A DNA stretch of 64,000 nucleotides from Nitrosophilus alvini (lineage in GTDB: Bacteria; Campylobacterota; Campylobacteria; Campylobacterales; Nitratiruptoraceae), in NCBI RefSeq assembly GCF_015100395.1, contig NZ_AP022847.1, positions 808,501 through 872,500 of the forward strand, in the 5' to 3' direction. Made by a program: the position numbers and the translations under genes. A model generated the notes under the pieces. That model did not search any database. It worked only from the letters and a program-made list of their open reading frames with translations, and was not told the DNA's origin. Below, piece by piece: positions 26,093 through 33,947 of this stretch; the first letter of the stretch is position 1, and each line of letters opens with the position of its first letter.

Positions 26093-27482
26093 TGAAACCT
26101 TTGGCCAGATATAAGATAATTATCTCTATTATAATAGCCGCTATCAGATATAGGGCTTTTTTATCCGCAATTATAACCAAAAATCTTTTGGTACCAAACT
26201 CTTTGACAGTCATGGCAAAAAGCAGAAAACCGGATAGCGTAGATGCAAGAGCCAGTCCTGCCGCCTGCAAGGGAAATATAAGCAAAACAGAAAGCACGAT
26301 GTTTGCGCCAAGAGATACTCCTGCTATCTTTGCCGCTTTGCCGTGCCGATCGGTAGAATAGAGCCAAAGGGAAAATATCTTTGCCAAACCATAGGGCAGG
26401 AGTCCGCCCATATACATCACCAGTACCAAAGAGGTATTTAAAGTATCTTCTCTTGTGAAAGCCCCTCTTTCAAAGAGAAGCCATACAATCTCATGTGAGA
26501 GCATAATGCCGCCCACTGTAGAGAGAGTCAGCAGAAAAAAGAGCAGCCAAAACCCTTGAGTTAAAAATTTTAGAGCTTCATTTTCCTTTTTCTGTTTCAG
26601 TTTTTTTGAAACGGAAGGAAAAATAGCTGTAGCCGCTGCAATGGCAAAAAGTGCGAGAGGAAGCTGAAAAATCCTGTTTGAGTAGTATAGATAGCTTATT
26701 GATCCGGCTGCCAGGAAAGAGGCAAGCCATGTATCGATAAAAGCTGATATCTGCGCCGCACTGTTTCCGAATATGGAGGGAATGAAGTTTTTGTTAAACT
26801 TTGCGATATCTTTTTCAATCTTTTTGTAGCCTGATTTGAGTCTAAAAAATCCACCTATGAACATTTTGCAGAGATTCAATTTTTTCAGCGCTATCAAATG
26901 GACTCCAACCTGTAAAAAACCGCCTACTATGACTGCAATGCTAAGAGCCCATACTATCTCCTCTTCAGCTTTGTTTCTGGATACAAGAAGAGCTGTTATA
27001 AGAGCAATATTGAGTAGAGCTGTTGAAAATGCCGTAGTAGCAAAGTGCTCTTTGTATTGCAAAAGAGCGGCTAAAAATGTAGCTATAAAAATGAGATCAA
27101 GATAGTAAAAATTCAGAGCCACATACGGAGCCGCTTTGACTACCAGTTCGTCGCTGAAACCAAAAGCTATCAGTTTGGTTGCATAAGGTGCGAAAAAAGT
27201 TACAAGTATCGAGATAAAAAGGATGATCGCCAAAAATCTCAAAAAAACCGCAGCCTGAAAGATGCTTTTGTTCTTTGAGGCGATAAAAGAGGGCATGAAA
27301 CTCTGTATGAAAGCTCCTTCGCCGAAAATTCTTCTGAAAAGATTGGGAAATTTAAAAGCTACGAAAAATATATCGCTGTAAACGTTTGCGCCGAGGATAG
27401 AAGCTGTAAGAAGGTCTCTTATAAAACCCAAAATCCTCGAAAACAGGATGCCAAAACTGTTTGTAAAAATCTTTTTATGCAT
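26076..27482 (-). CDS. murJ: Lipid II flippase MurJ (MviN)
   Basis: Moves lipid II across the inner membrane for peptidoglycan assembly. A 468-residue polytopic protein with about 13-14 hydrophobic segments. The N-terminal F-G-I-L-F-S-R-I-L-G-F-I-R-D and the F-R-R-I-F-G-E-G-A-F-x-Q-S-F-M-P segment are diagnostic of MurJ. It is the first gene of the minus-strand run, and the 190 bases upstream should hold the operon promoter. It overlaps cysS by 17 bases. Confidence 0.95.
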   Translation of the reverse strand: MHKKIFTNSFGILFSRILGFIRDLLTASILGANVYSDIFFVAFKFPNLFRRIFGEGAFIQSFMPSFIASKNKSIFQAAVFLRFLAIILFISILVTFFAPYATKLIAFGFSDELVVKAAPYVALNFYYLDLIFIATFLAALLQYKEHFATTAFSTALLNIALITALLVSRNKAEEEIVWALSIAVIVGGFLQVGVHLIALKKLNLCKMFIGGFFRLKSGYKKIEKDIAKFNKNFIPSIFGNSAAQISAFIDTWLASFLAAGSISYLYYSNRIFQLPLALFAIAAATAIFPSVSKKLKQKKENEALKFLTQGFWLLFFLLTLSTVGGIMLSHEIVWLLFERGAFTREDTLNTSLVLVMYMGGLLPYGLAKIFSLWLYSTDRHGKAAKIAGVSLGANIVLSVLLIFPLQAAGLALASTLSGFLLFAMTVKEFGTKRFLVIIADKKALYLIAAIIIEIIILYLAKGFIDGYL

Positions 27483-27578
27483 TATTGTCTGCTGTTTGCA
27501 GAAAAAAAGTGGATTTCTCTGCAGGTTTTTTTATAAAATTAATCGTATTCATAGGGTAATTATAGCAAAAGGGTGATT

Positions 27579-27662
27579 ATGAGATATCAAAAATATTGTG
27601 AAAATGAATTAAACCAAAATCAAGATAGGAATTGGCATAATCAAATTAGTCCGATGGTTTAA
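27579..27662 (+). CDS. Possible 27-residue small ORF upstream of the DUF2231 gene
   Basis: ATG with a GGGTGA site nine bases upstream opens a 27-codon frame rich in Asn and Gln that ends 10 bases before the DUF2231 gene. It could be a leader peptide or chance; no homologue is recognised. Confidence 0.25.
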   Translation: MRYQKYCENELNQNQDRNWHNQISPMV

Positions 27663-27672
27663 AGGATTTATC

Positions 27673-28215
27673 ATGGAAGTTTTACATCCTCCATTTGTTC
27701 ATTTTGTAATAGCTTTGCCTCTGGTGTCTCTTTTTTCCCAGTTGACATATCTTGCTACCAAAGACAAAACATATTCGAAAGCTACGACGCGAATACTTGC
27801 TTTTTCTCTGCTTGTATCATTTTTTGCTCTTTTTACAGGAATTATCGATGCTCAAAAAATCATAAACAGTTCATATATTCTAGAAAAGGGATTAAAAGAG
27901 ATTGAAGAGCATAAGGAGTTTGGGTTTGTAGTTGTTGGAATGCTGTTTGTAACTACATTGTTAAAATGGATTGCATGCAGAACAAATAAATTTGATTTAG
28001 AAAAGTATTCTGTTGTTTTTATTGTAGCTACAATTTTGCTTTCGCTTTATCAAGGCAGAGAGGGCGGGATAATAGTTTATAAATATTCGGGCGGAATCAA
28101 AGATGATATTGTTAAACAGAGAATCATGGATAAATTTGACCCGATTGAAGATAAAGAGTGTATAGAAAAAATTAAAAGAATAAAAAGCGTTAAGAAGAGT
28201 TTTCAGGAAGATTAA
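27673..28215 (+). CDS. DUF2231-type membrane protein
   Basis: A 180-residue protein starting with H-P-P-F-V-H-F-V-I-A-L-P, the hallmark of the DUF2231 family (H-P-x2-V-H-F). Four membrane segments lie near 8-28, 40-60, 82-100 and 112-128, followed by a charged cytoplasmic tail of about 45 residues that resembles a short helical cap. The family's role is not established; paired N-terminal His residues suggest heme or metal binding. It has a good AAAGGA site. It converges with the diguanylate cyclase gene over a shared hairpin. Confidence 0.8.
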   Translation: MEVLHPPFVHFVIALPLVSLFSQLTYLATKDKTYSKATTRILAFSLLVSFFALFTGIIDAQKIINSSYILEKGLKEIEEHKEFGFVVVGMLFVTTLLKWIACRTNKFDLEKYSVVFIVATILLSLYQGREGGIIVYKYSGGIKDDIVKQRIMDKFDPIEDKECIEKIKRIKSVKKSFQED

Positions 28216-28243
28216 CAAAAAGTTACAATCTGCTTTATATTTG

Positions 28244-28265
28244 GAGAAGATTAGTTAATCTTCTC
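28244..28265. terminator. Bidirectional hairpin between convergent genes
   Basis: GAGAAGATTA and TAATCTTCTC form a perfect 10-bp stem with a 2-base centre, flanked by T-rich sequence on the plus side. It includes the stop codon of the minus-strand cyclase gene. Confidence 0.7.
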
Positions 28266-29793
28266 TGTTTTTATATACAACGACCCTGTTTCTTCCCTCT
28301 TTTTTAGCTCTGTAAAGAGCCTCATCGGCTTCAGAAAATACTTCGTGATAGTCTTTGTGTTCAGTTTGAAGATTGCTAATACCGATGCTTGCAGTTATTT
28401 TGATTGTATATTCCTCAAACAGAACAGGTTTATCTGCTATAGAGTGACGAATCTTGTCCGCAATTATTTTTGCAGTTTTAATATCTGTCTCAGGCAGTAT
28501 TACCACTATCTCTTCGCCGCCGTATCGGCCAACAAAGTCTGTTTCTCTTATAGATTTGTGAATACGTTCGCTTACCTGACGCAGAACTTCGTCACCAGCC
28601 ATATGTCCGTATGTATCGTTTATATGTTTAAAGTGATCCAGGTCAACGATCAATATTGATATATTGTGCCCGTAGCGACGAGCTCTTTTGAACTCCATTT
28701 CTAACATCTCTTCTAGATACCTTCGATTCCACAAACCTGTCAGAGAGTCAGTTTTACTTAGAAGCTCTATCTCTTTTGTTCTCTCTTTTACAAGTCTTTC
28801 TAGACGCTCTTTTTCCTCTCTTGACTGTTCAATTGCAGATCGATAGATAGCCCTGGCGATAAAAAGAGCTATAAAGAGTGCTACCGCGCTGGTAATCAAA
28901 GCGGTTTGAAGAAGTCTTTTTTCATTTTTTTTGTATGGTGCCGCATCAATAAGCAGCATAAGTTTTTTGTTTTCATCACCGCCTAAAATACCTTCATTTG
29001 CAAGCATTCTGTAAACTGGTCTACCGTTTAATTCGGCAATCTGCCCGTTTTTAAAAGCTACAGGGCTGAGTCTCTTACCGATTAGTTCTTTATTGCTGCT
29101 TACTACGACAGTGCCGTTTTGGTCTATAACGGTTATTTGTAAAATATTTTCTGCTGAGTGTACATATCTGTCAAGAAAATCTTCTATATCTGTCTCTTCA
29201 AATATTGAAATACTGTTTTTTATGGATCCCTCAATAGCTTTTAAAAGATTCATAATATCTGTCTGTTTGTTTACAAGAAACGATTTTGGATTTTGTCCTC
29301 CAAAAAGGGCATATTGTGGTACTTCGACCGCCAGGTCTATAATACCAACCAGGTCGTTGTTCATACTGATTGGATAATATATCGCCATAACGTCTACATA
29401 GTCTCTTGTTTCAAAAAAGAATTTTCCAAACTCCATATCCCCCTGCATAGTTTTTCTAAAACTTTTTGAATCGTGTATCTTACCTATCTCATCTTCAAAC
29501 ATGGAGTTGCTTATTACGCCGTCTGATTTGAGATATCTAAATTCGAAAATATCTAGACCCAGTGACATATCGCTAACGAGCTTTTGAAGATTCATTGTTG
29601 ATTTGATATCATGGAATCTTTTTATTGCTGCTGTAATGGAGTTAACAATATCTTTTGCGTCGCTTTGCATCTGTTTTAACAATATGTTTTTTTGGATATG
29701 ATAGTTATAGAAAGAGACTGCTGAAAGGGTCACAACAAGAAAAACAAGCCAGACTATAATGCTGTTTTTCTTAAAAACTTTTATATTTTTCAT
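28255..29793 (-). CDS. Membrane diguanylate cyclase with periplasmic sensor
   Basis: A 512-residue protein: membrane helix about 12-30, a periplasmic sensor of about 260 residues with a Cache-like layout, a second helix about 293-313, a short coiled linker and a GGDEF domain. The active motif is G-G-E-E-I near residue 425, and R-E-T-D five residues before it is the product-inhibition I-site, so it should make c-di-GMP under feedback control. The start overlaps the cytochrome c stop in an ATGA, so the two are translationally coupled. This suggests a redox or ligand cue seen in the periplasm. Confidence 0.92.
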   Translation of the reverse strand: MKNIKVFKKNSIIVWLVFLVVTLSAVSFYNYHIQKNILLKQMQSDAKDIVNSITAAIKRFHDIKSTMNLQKLVSDMSLGLDIFEFRYLKSDGVISNSMFEDEIGKIHDSKSFRKTMQGDMEFGKFFFETRDYVDVMAIYYPISMNNDLVGIIDLAVEVPQYALFGGQNPKSFLVNKQTDIMNLLKAIEGSIKNSISIFEETDIEDFLDRYVHSAENILQITVIDQNGTVVVSSNKELIGKRLSPVAFKNGQIAELNGRPVYRMLANEGILGGDENKKLMLLIDAAPYKKNEKRLLQTALITSAVALFIALFIARAIYRSAIEQSREEKERLERLVKERTKEIELLSKTDSLTGLWNRRYLEEMLEMEFKRARRYGHNISILIVDLDHFKHINDTYGHMAGDEVLRQVSERIHKSIRETDFVGRYGGEEIVVILPETDIKTAKIIADKIRHSIADKPVLFEEYTIKITASIGISNLQTEHKDYHEVFSEADEALYRAKKEGRNRVVVYKNRED

Positions 29794-30422
29794 TGCCTGC
29801 TGTTTTTATCTTTCTTTTTTTTATTTGGATTTGGATCACGGTACTTTTTATATGCTTCATGAAAATTTTCTTTTTTATAAGATCTATTCCATCTTTCGGT
29901 ATGGCATGCTTCACACATTTTTTTGAGTACGGCCGGATTTTCCGGTCCAGCGAGAAAACCACCACCTTTTTTTGTTTTTCTTGCTATCTTTATATGCAAA
30001 CTTCCAGGTCCGTGGCATCCTTCACACTGGACGTTGGCAAGTCTTGGTGTCTCTTTTGTGCTGATAAAGCCGTTAGGTACCCCATAACCCGTAGTGTGGC
30101 AAACTAGACATCGGGGATTGTCCTGGTAACCGGTTTCTATAAGGGTTTTCATCGCAAAATCGTGCTTGTCTTTTTTTCGGCCGATAAAAAACTGCCTATG
30201 GCACAATCTGCATTTTGTATTTCCTTTATAATAATATTTTCCGGAAGTCATGGCTTTGTTGTAAGCCTCTTCACCTAAAGCATATTTAAGAGGTATTTCC
30301 GGAGGCGGAGCTTTAAGTTCTTCCTCGATTCTTGGATCATTTGAATATGCGGATACAGATAGTATCATTCCGCCAAAAAACAGTACTGCCAGTTTTGTGT
30401 ATATTCTCTTTAACAATTTCAT
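29790..30422 (-). CDS. Tetraheme c-type cytochrome (exported)
   Basis: A protein of about 210 residues with a signal peptide (residues 1-28) and four C-x2-C-H heme sites: C-R-L-C-H, C-L-V-C-H, C-E-G-C-H and C-E-A-C-H. Spacing and the C-E-G-C-H-G-P-G-S-x-H segment resemble the cytochrome c554/c-prime family. The C-terminal tail is rich in Lys and probably disordered. It should sit in the periplasm as an electron carrier or redox sensor. ATG at 30422 was chosen because GAGGAAC precedes it; an upstream frame start adds 12 odd residues. It is the first gene of a two-gene operon with the diguanylate cyclase. Confidence 0.9.
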   Translation of the reverse strand: MKLLKRIYTKLAVLFFGGMILSVSAYSNDPRIEEELKAPPPEIPLKYALGEEAYNKAMTSGKYYYKGNTKCRLCHRQFFIGRKKDKHDFAMKTLIETGYQDNPRCLVCHTTGYGVPNGFISTKETPRLANVQCEGCHGPGSLHIKIARKTKKGGGFLAGPENPAVLKKMCEACHTERWNRSYKKENFHEAYKKYRDPNPNKKKKDKNSRQ

Positions 30423-30972
30423 AGTTCCTCTACTGATTTTATATATACAGTATATCATAAATATTTTATCCGGGCAGCTTAATTAAAGCCTTTTTTGACA
30501 AAATCACACGCTTTGTTATTAAAAGTACGAGTATAACAACCTCTTATGTTATTTTATCTTATTATGATAATTTTTACTTAAATTCTTATTCAAAAATTTT
30601 TGATAACTTTTTAGTTTAATATCGTTTTCATATCGTCTATATCACTCTTTACAAACATCTATTCTATATGTTTTCCAAAAATATTAAATTTTTCAAATAA
30701 AAAAATGTGATATTTTTGTATCACAATTTATCAAATACTCAAATTTAAAGAATAAAAAGAGATAATAAAACATTTACACTTATTATCTTATTAAATTATT
30801 GCTTGAAAAAAATTACAATTTCTTAGTATGTATAAAATAGATTTAATTTAAAAAATTAAACTTTTTAAAATATATTAATTTTTATAATGTTTCTTGTGTC
30901 AAGTTTTATTTGTAGAAATAAAAGTTGTTATAATTTCATCTATTTTACAAAATATTAGATATTGGAATAAAT
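30423..30972. other. 550-base AT-rich divergent intergenic region
   Basis: This region separates the cytochrome c/cyclase operon (minus) from the EAL gene (plus). It is unusually long and AT-rich for this compact genome. A TATAAT at 30929-30934 lies 39 bases before the plus-strand start. No coding frame or structured RNA was recognised. Confidence 0.5.
30929..30934 (+). promoter_or_regulatory. Candidate -10 box for the EAL-domain gene
   Basis: TATAAT lies in T-rich sequence 39 bases upstream of the ATG at 30973. No clear -35 box is visible, which is usual for vegetative promoters in this phylum. Confidence 0.45.
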
Positions 30973-33165
30973 ATGCAATCACCTGAAAAGATAAAGTTTC
31001 GTACTCTATTTGCTACTTTTTCTATTATTTTTCTAGTTGTTGCTATTATATTGTTTTATGTGAACCATATATTTGAAAGAAAACTGCATGAAACTATAGA
31101 AGCAAAAGATAAGATTCTTCATAAACTCTTTCATCAGAATCTGGAGCATGAGAGAGACGTTTATGAAAAAAGACTGGTTAGAATACTGAACGAGCCAGGA
31201 GTCAAAGAGGCTTTCAAAGAGAGAAACAGGGAAAAGCTTTACAAAATAGTTGCCCCCTTTTATAAGCAGATGGCAAAAGAGAATCCTTATGTAAAAATCA
31301 TGACGTTCAGGCTTGAAGATGGATCAGCTTTTTTAAGAGTGCATAAACCGGAGATGTACGGAGATAAACTCAATAAAAAAAGAAAAATTATTATAGATAC
31401 AAACAGAGAAAAAATAAAACATTACGGTTTTGAAGTTGGAAAACTTAAAATGACGTACAGAATCGTTTTGCCGATATTTTATCAAAATGAGTATCTTGGA
31501 CTTGTAGAGTTTGGGATAGAGCCTGCAAGTTTTATAAGAAAACTTACAAAAATAATCGATCTGAAATATGCTCTTGCCATTAAAAAGGAGATGAAGTCCG
31601 TTATGATTGAAAAAAAAGAGTTTATTGATAAGGATGATTTCTCTTTGGCAAGCAGTGATCCACTTTTTATTAAGGCATTTGAAAAGATAGATTTGCACAG
31701 TAAGGATGATAATAATTTTGTTACATATAACGATAGACACTATTTTGTAGAAAACGATCTTGTGTTGTATGATCATAAAGGAAACAGGGCAGCAGTTTTA
31801 CTGGCGGCTGAAGATGTTACTGAGGAGATAGAGAGTAAAAGAGATCTCTTTTACAAATTTTTGTTCATTTTCATTTTTCCACTCTTTATTCTTTTTATAA
31901 TCCTAAACTACAGTTTTGATTTTTTTCTCAAAAAAATTCACAATCTTATTTATACAGACGAACTGACAGGGCTTAAAAACAGAGTAGCTTTTAGAAAAGA
32001 TTCCCAAGGTAATAAAAACAGGGCATTGGTACTGGTAGACATCAATGCATTTAAAACGATAAACGAACTTTACGGCGTTGAAGCCGGCAATGAAATACTC
32101 AAGCAGTTTGGTTCGCTTCTGGAGTCTTTTGCACAAAAAAGAGATTTTTCACTCTATAGAATCTCTTCCGATGAATTTGTTTTTATGAAAGCTTTTGATA
32201 AATTTGATCCCAACCAGTGTAAATATTTTATAAAAGAGTTATACGAAACGGTTCGTAATCACTCATTTGTATTGCCGGAACTTGGTATTAAAACAGATAT
32301 AGAGATAACGGCCGGAATTGTTTATGGCAAAAAGACATCGCTTGAGAAAGCTCTAATGGCTCTTGAAAAAGCCAGAGAAGAGAGGAGAGAATATCTAATT
32401 TATAGCAGTAAAATTGATACCAAAAAAGATACGCAGAAAATCATTGCGTTGAAAAAAGATATAAAAAAGGCTCTGGAAGAAAATAATATAGTGGTATATT
32501 ATCAGCCGATTACCGATAAAAATGGAAAAGTTATAAAATATGAAAGTTTGGTAAGAATGATAAAAAACACTGATGGAAAAGAGGAGGTGATAGCTCCGTG
32601 TGAATTTTTGGAACTGTCGCAAAAATTTAATCTGTATCCACAGATTTCCAAAGCTGTTATCGATCAAAGTTTCAGAATGTTTGAAAACAGAAAGGAAAAA
32701 GTTTCAATCAACCTCTCTCCAAATGATATTATCGACAAAGAGATGCAGCAATACATCATAAAAAAACTTGACTCTTTTGCTTCTCCGGAAAGAATTATTT
32801 TTGAAATTACGGAAGATGAGAGTATAAAAGATTTTGAACATGTTAAATCATTTATAAAAAAAGTCCGTTCATTCGGAGCGCAAATTGCTATTGACGATTT
32901 TGGAAGTGGGTATTCGAACTATTTTCATATACTCGAGTTGCAACCGGACTATCTGAAAATAGACGGGTCTCTCATAAGAAATATACATACCAGTGAAGAG
33001 AGCAAAATTATAGTCAAAACTATTGCAGTTTTTGCAAAGGAATTAAACATCAAAACGGTTGCAGAATTTATATATGACGAAGAGATTTTTCAATATGCAA
33101 AAGAGCTCGGTATAGATGAGTTTCAAGGGTTTTATTTTGGCAAGCCTTCTCCTAAACTTGTATAA
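30973..33165 (+). CDS. Membrane c-di-GMP phosphodiesterase (degenerate GGDEF + EAL)
   Basis: A 730-residue sensor enzyme. A membrane helix (about 14-32) leads to a periplasmic Cache-like domain to about 285, a second helix (about 295-315), a GGDEF domain with S-S-D-E-F near 398 in place of G-G-D-E-F and no I-site, then an EAL domain. The EAL signature reads E-S-L near 522, with the remaining catalytic motifs intact: I-N-L-S-P-N, E-I-T-E-D, D-D-F-G-S-G-Y-S-N near 640 and K-I-D-G. It should therefore degrade c-di-GMP, with the dead GGDEF domain perhaps sensing GTP. It stands opposite the cyclase/cytochrome operon. Confidence 0.92.
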   Translation: MQSPEKIKFRTLFATFSIIFLVVAIILFYVNHIFERKLHETIEAKDKILHKLFHQNLEHERDVYEKRLVRILNEPGVKEAFKERNREKLYKIVAPFYKQMAKENPYVKIMTFRLEDGSAFLRVHKPEMYGDKLNKKRKIIIDTNREKIKHYGFEVGKLKMTYRIVLPIFYQNEYLGLVEFGIEPASFIRKLTKIIDLKYALAIKKEMKSVMIEKKEFIDKDDFSLASSDPLFIKAFEKIDLHSKDDNNFVTYNDRHYFVENDLVLYDHKGNRAAVLLAAEDVTEEIESKRDLFYKFLFIFIFPLFILFIILNYSFDFFLKKIHNLIYTDELTGLKNRVAFRKDSQGNKNRALVLVDINAFKTINELYGVEAGNEILKQFGSLLESFAQKRDFSLYRISSDEFVFMKAFDKFDPNQCKYFIKELYETVRNHSFVLPELGIKTDIEITAGIVYGKKTSLEKALMALEKAREERREYLIYSSKIDTKKDTQKIIALKKDIKKALEENNIVVYYQPITDKNGKVIKYESLVRMIKNTDGKEEVIAPCEFLELSQKFNLYPQISKAVIDQSFRMFENRKEKVSINLSPNDIIDKEMQQYIIKKLDSFASPERIIFEITEDESIKDFEHVKSFIKKVRSFGAQIAIDDFGSGYSNYFHILELQPDYLKIDGSLIRNIHTSEESKIIVKTIAVFAKELNIKTVAEFIYDEEIFQYAKELGIDEFQGFYFGKPSPKLV

Positions 33166-33237
33166 TTGCATAATTTAAAATATTAGAATCTGCTCTAATT
33201 TACCCTTATATGAATATAGTTGAAAATGGAAATTTAT

Positions 33238-33609
33238 ATGTTATTTCGTATTGCTGCAGATATCCTTGTGATTTTACATTTTATATTTATTCTGTTTGTA
33301 TTATTTGGAGGATTTCTTGTATTGAGGAGACGCTGGATTATGTATTTACACATTCCTGCGGTCATATGGGGAGCTTTGGTGGAGATAAAGGGGTGGATTT
33401 GTCCTCTAACTCCATGGGAACAATATTTTAGACAGATAAGCGGCGAAGAAGGGTATACAGGAGGATTTATAGAACATTATCTATTGCATATAATTTATCC
33501 TGCGGGTATTACCCGTGAAATTGAAATTTTATTGGGAATTTTTGTGATTGTATTAAATCTAGGCATATATAGTTTTGTAGTTGTCAAAAGTTTACATAAA
33601 AATAGATGA
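33238..33609 (+). CDS. DUF2784 membrane protein
   Basis: A protein of about 123 residues with three to four hydrophobic helices, carrying the DUF2784 features H-F-I-F-I-L-F-V near the start, the C-P-L-T-P-W-E motif in the middle and a later I-E-H-Y-L. The function of the family is unknown. I chose ATG at 33238, the third possible start; ATG 33226 or TTG 33220 would add four to six residues. It is on the same strand as, and 72 bases after, the EAL gene. Confidence 0.8.
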   Translation: MLFRIAADILVILHFIFILFVLFGGFLVLRRRWIMYLHIPAVIWGALVEIKGWICPLTPWEQYFRQISGEEGYTGGFIEHYLLHIIYPAGITREIEILLGIFVIVLNLGIYSFVVVKSLHKNR

Positions 33610-33702
33610 GATAGAACCGAGTGAAAAAATGTATTGAACCGAAACTATACGCTCTTATTTTTAATTGAAGCGATATATGTTAAGAGTATATAGAAAGATT
33701 TT

Positions 33703-33711
33703 TGCTATACT
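33703..33711 (+). promoter_or_regulatory. Extended -10 promoter of the small membrane protein gene
   Basis: TGCTATACT (TG-N-TATACT) lies 28 bases before the ATG at 33740, implying a short leader. Confidence 0.45.
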
Positions 33712-33739
33712 ATTTTAAACCCAAATAAAAAGGGAACAG

Positions 33740-33946
33740 ATGATATTTACAAGCCTGCCGTTTGTAATTGGATCTGGTTTGCTGATAGGATTTGTAATAG
33801 GCTTTGTCTATATCATGCTTGCTCAGCCGTTAATAAGAAAAAAACCGGAGCAAAGAAAAAAGATTGAGATTATACTTGGGATGTTCGGTATGATCACCGG
33901 TTTTGGACTTGCGGTTGTGTTGTGGGTTGAGGGTACAACAGGATAG
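33740..33946 (+). CDS. Small two-TM membrane protein
   Basis: A 68-residue protein with hydrophobic helices at about 6-28 and 43-64 joined by a basic loop (R-K-K-P-E-Q-R-K-K). It has a clear AAAGGGAA ribosome-binding site and its own extended -10 box. No family is recognised. It ends two bases before the convergent FIST-GGDEF gene. Confidence 0.65.
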   Translation: MIFTSLPFVIGSGLLIGFVIGFVYIMLAQPLIRKKPEQRKKIEIILGMFGMITGFGLAVVLWVEGTTG

Positions 33947-33947
33947 A

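Noticed and set aside
30423-30972. Structured RNA or riboswitch in the long gap
   Set aside because: The sequence is low-complexity AT-rich and no convincing multi-helix structure or conserved motif was recognised.
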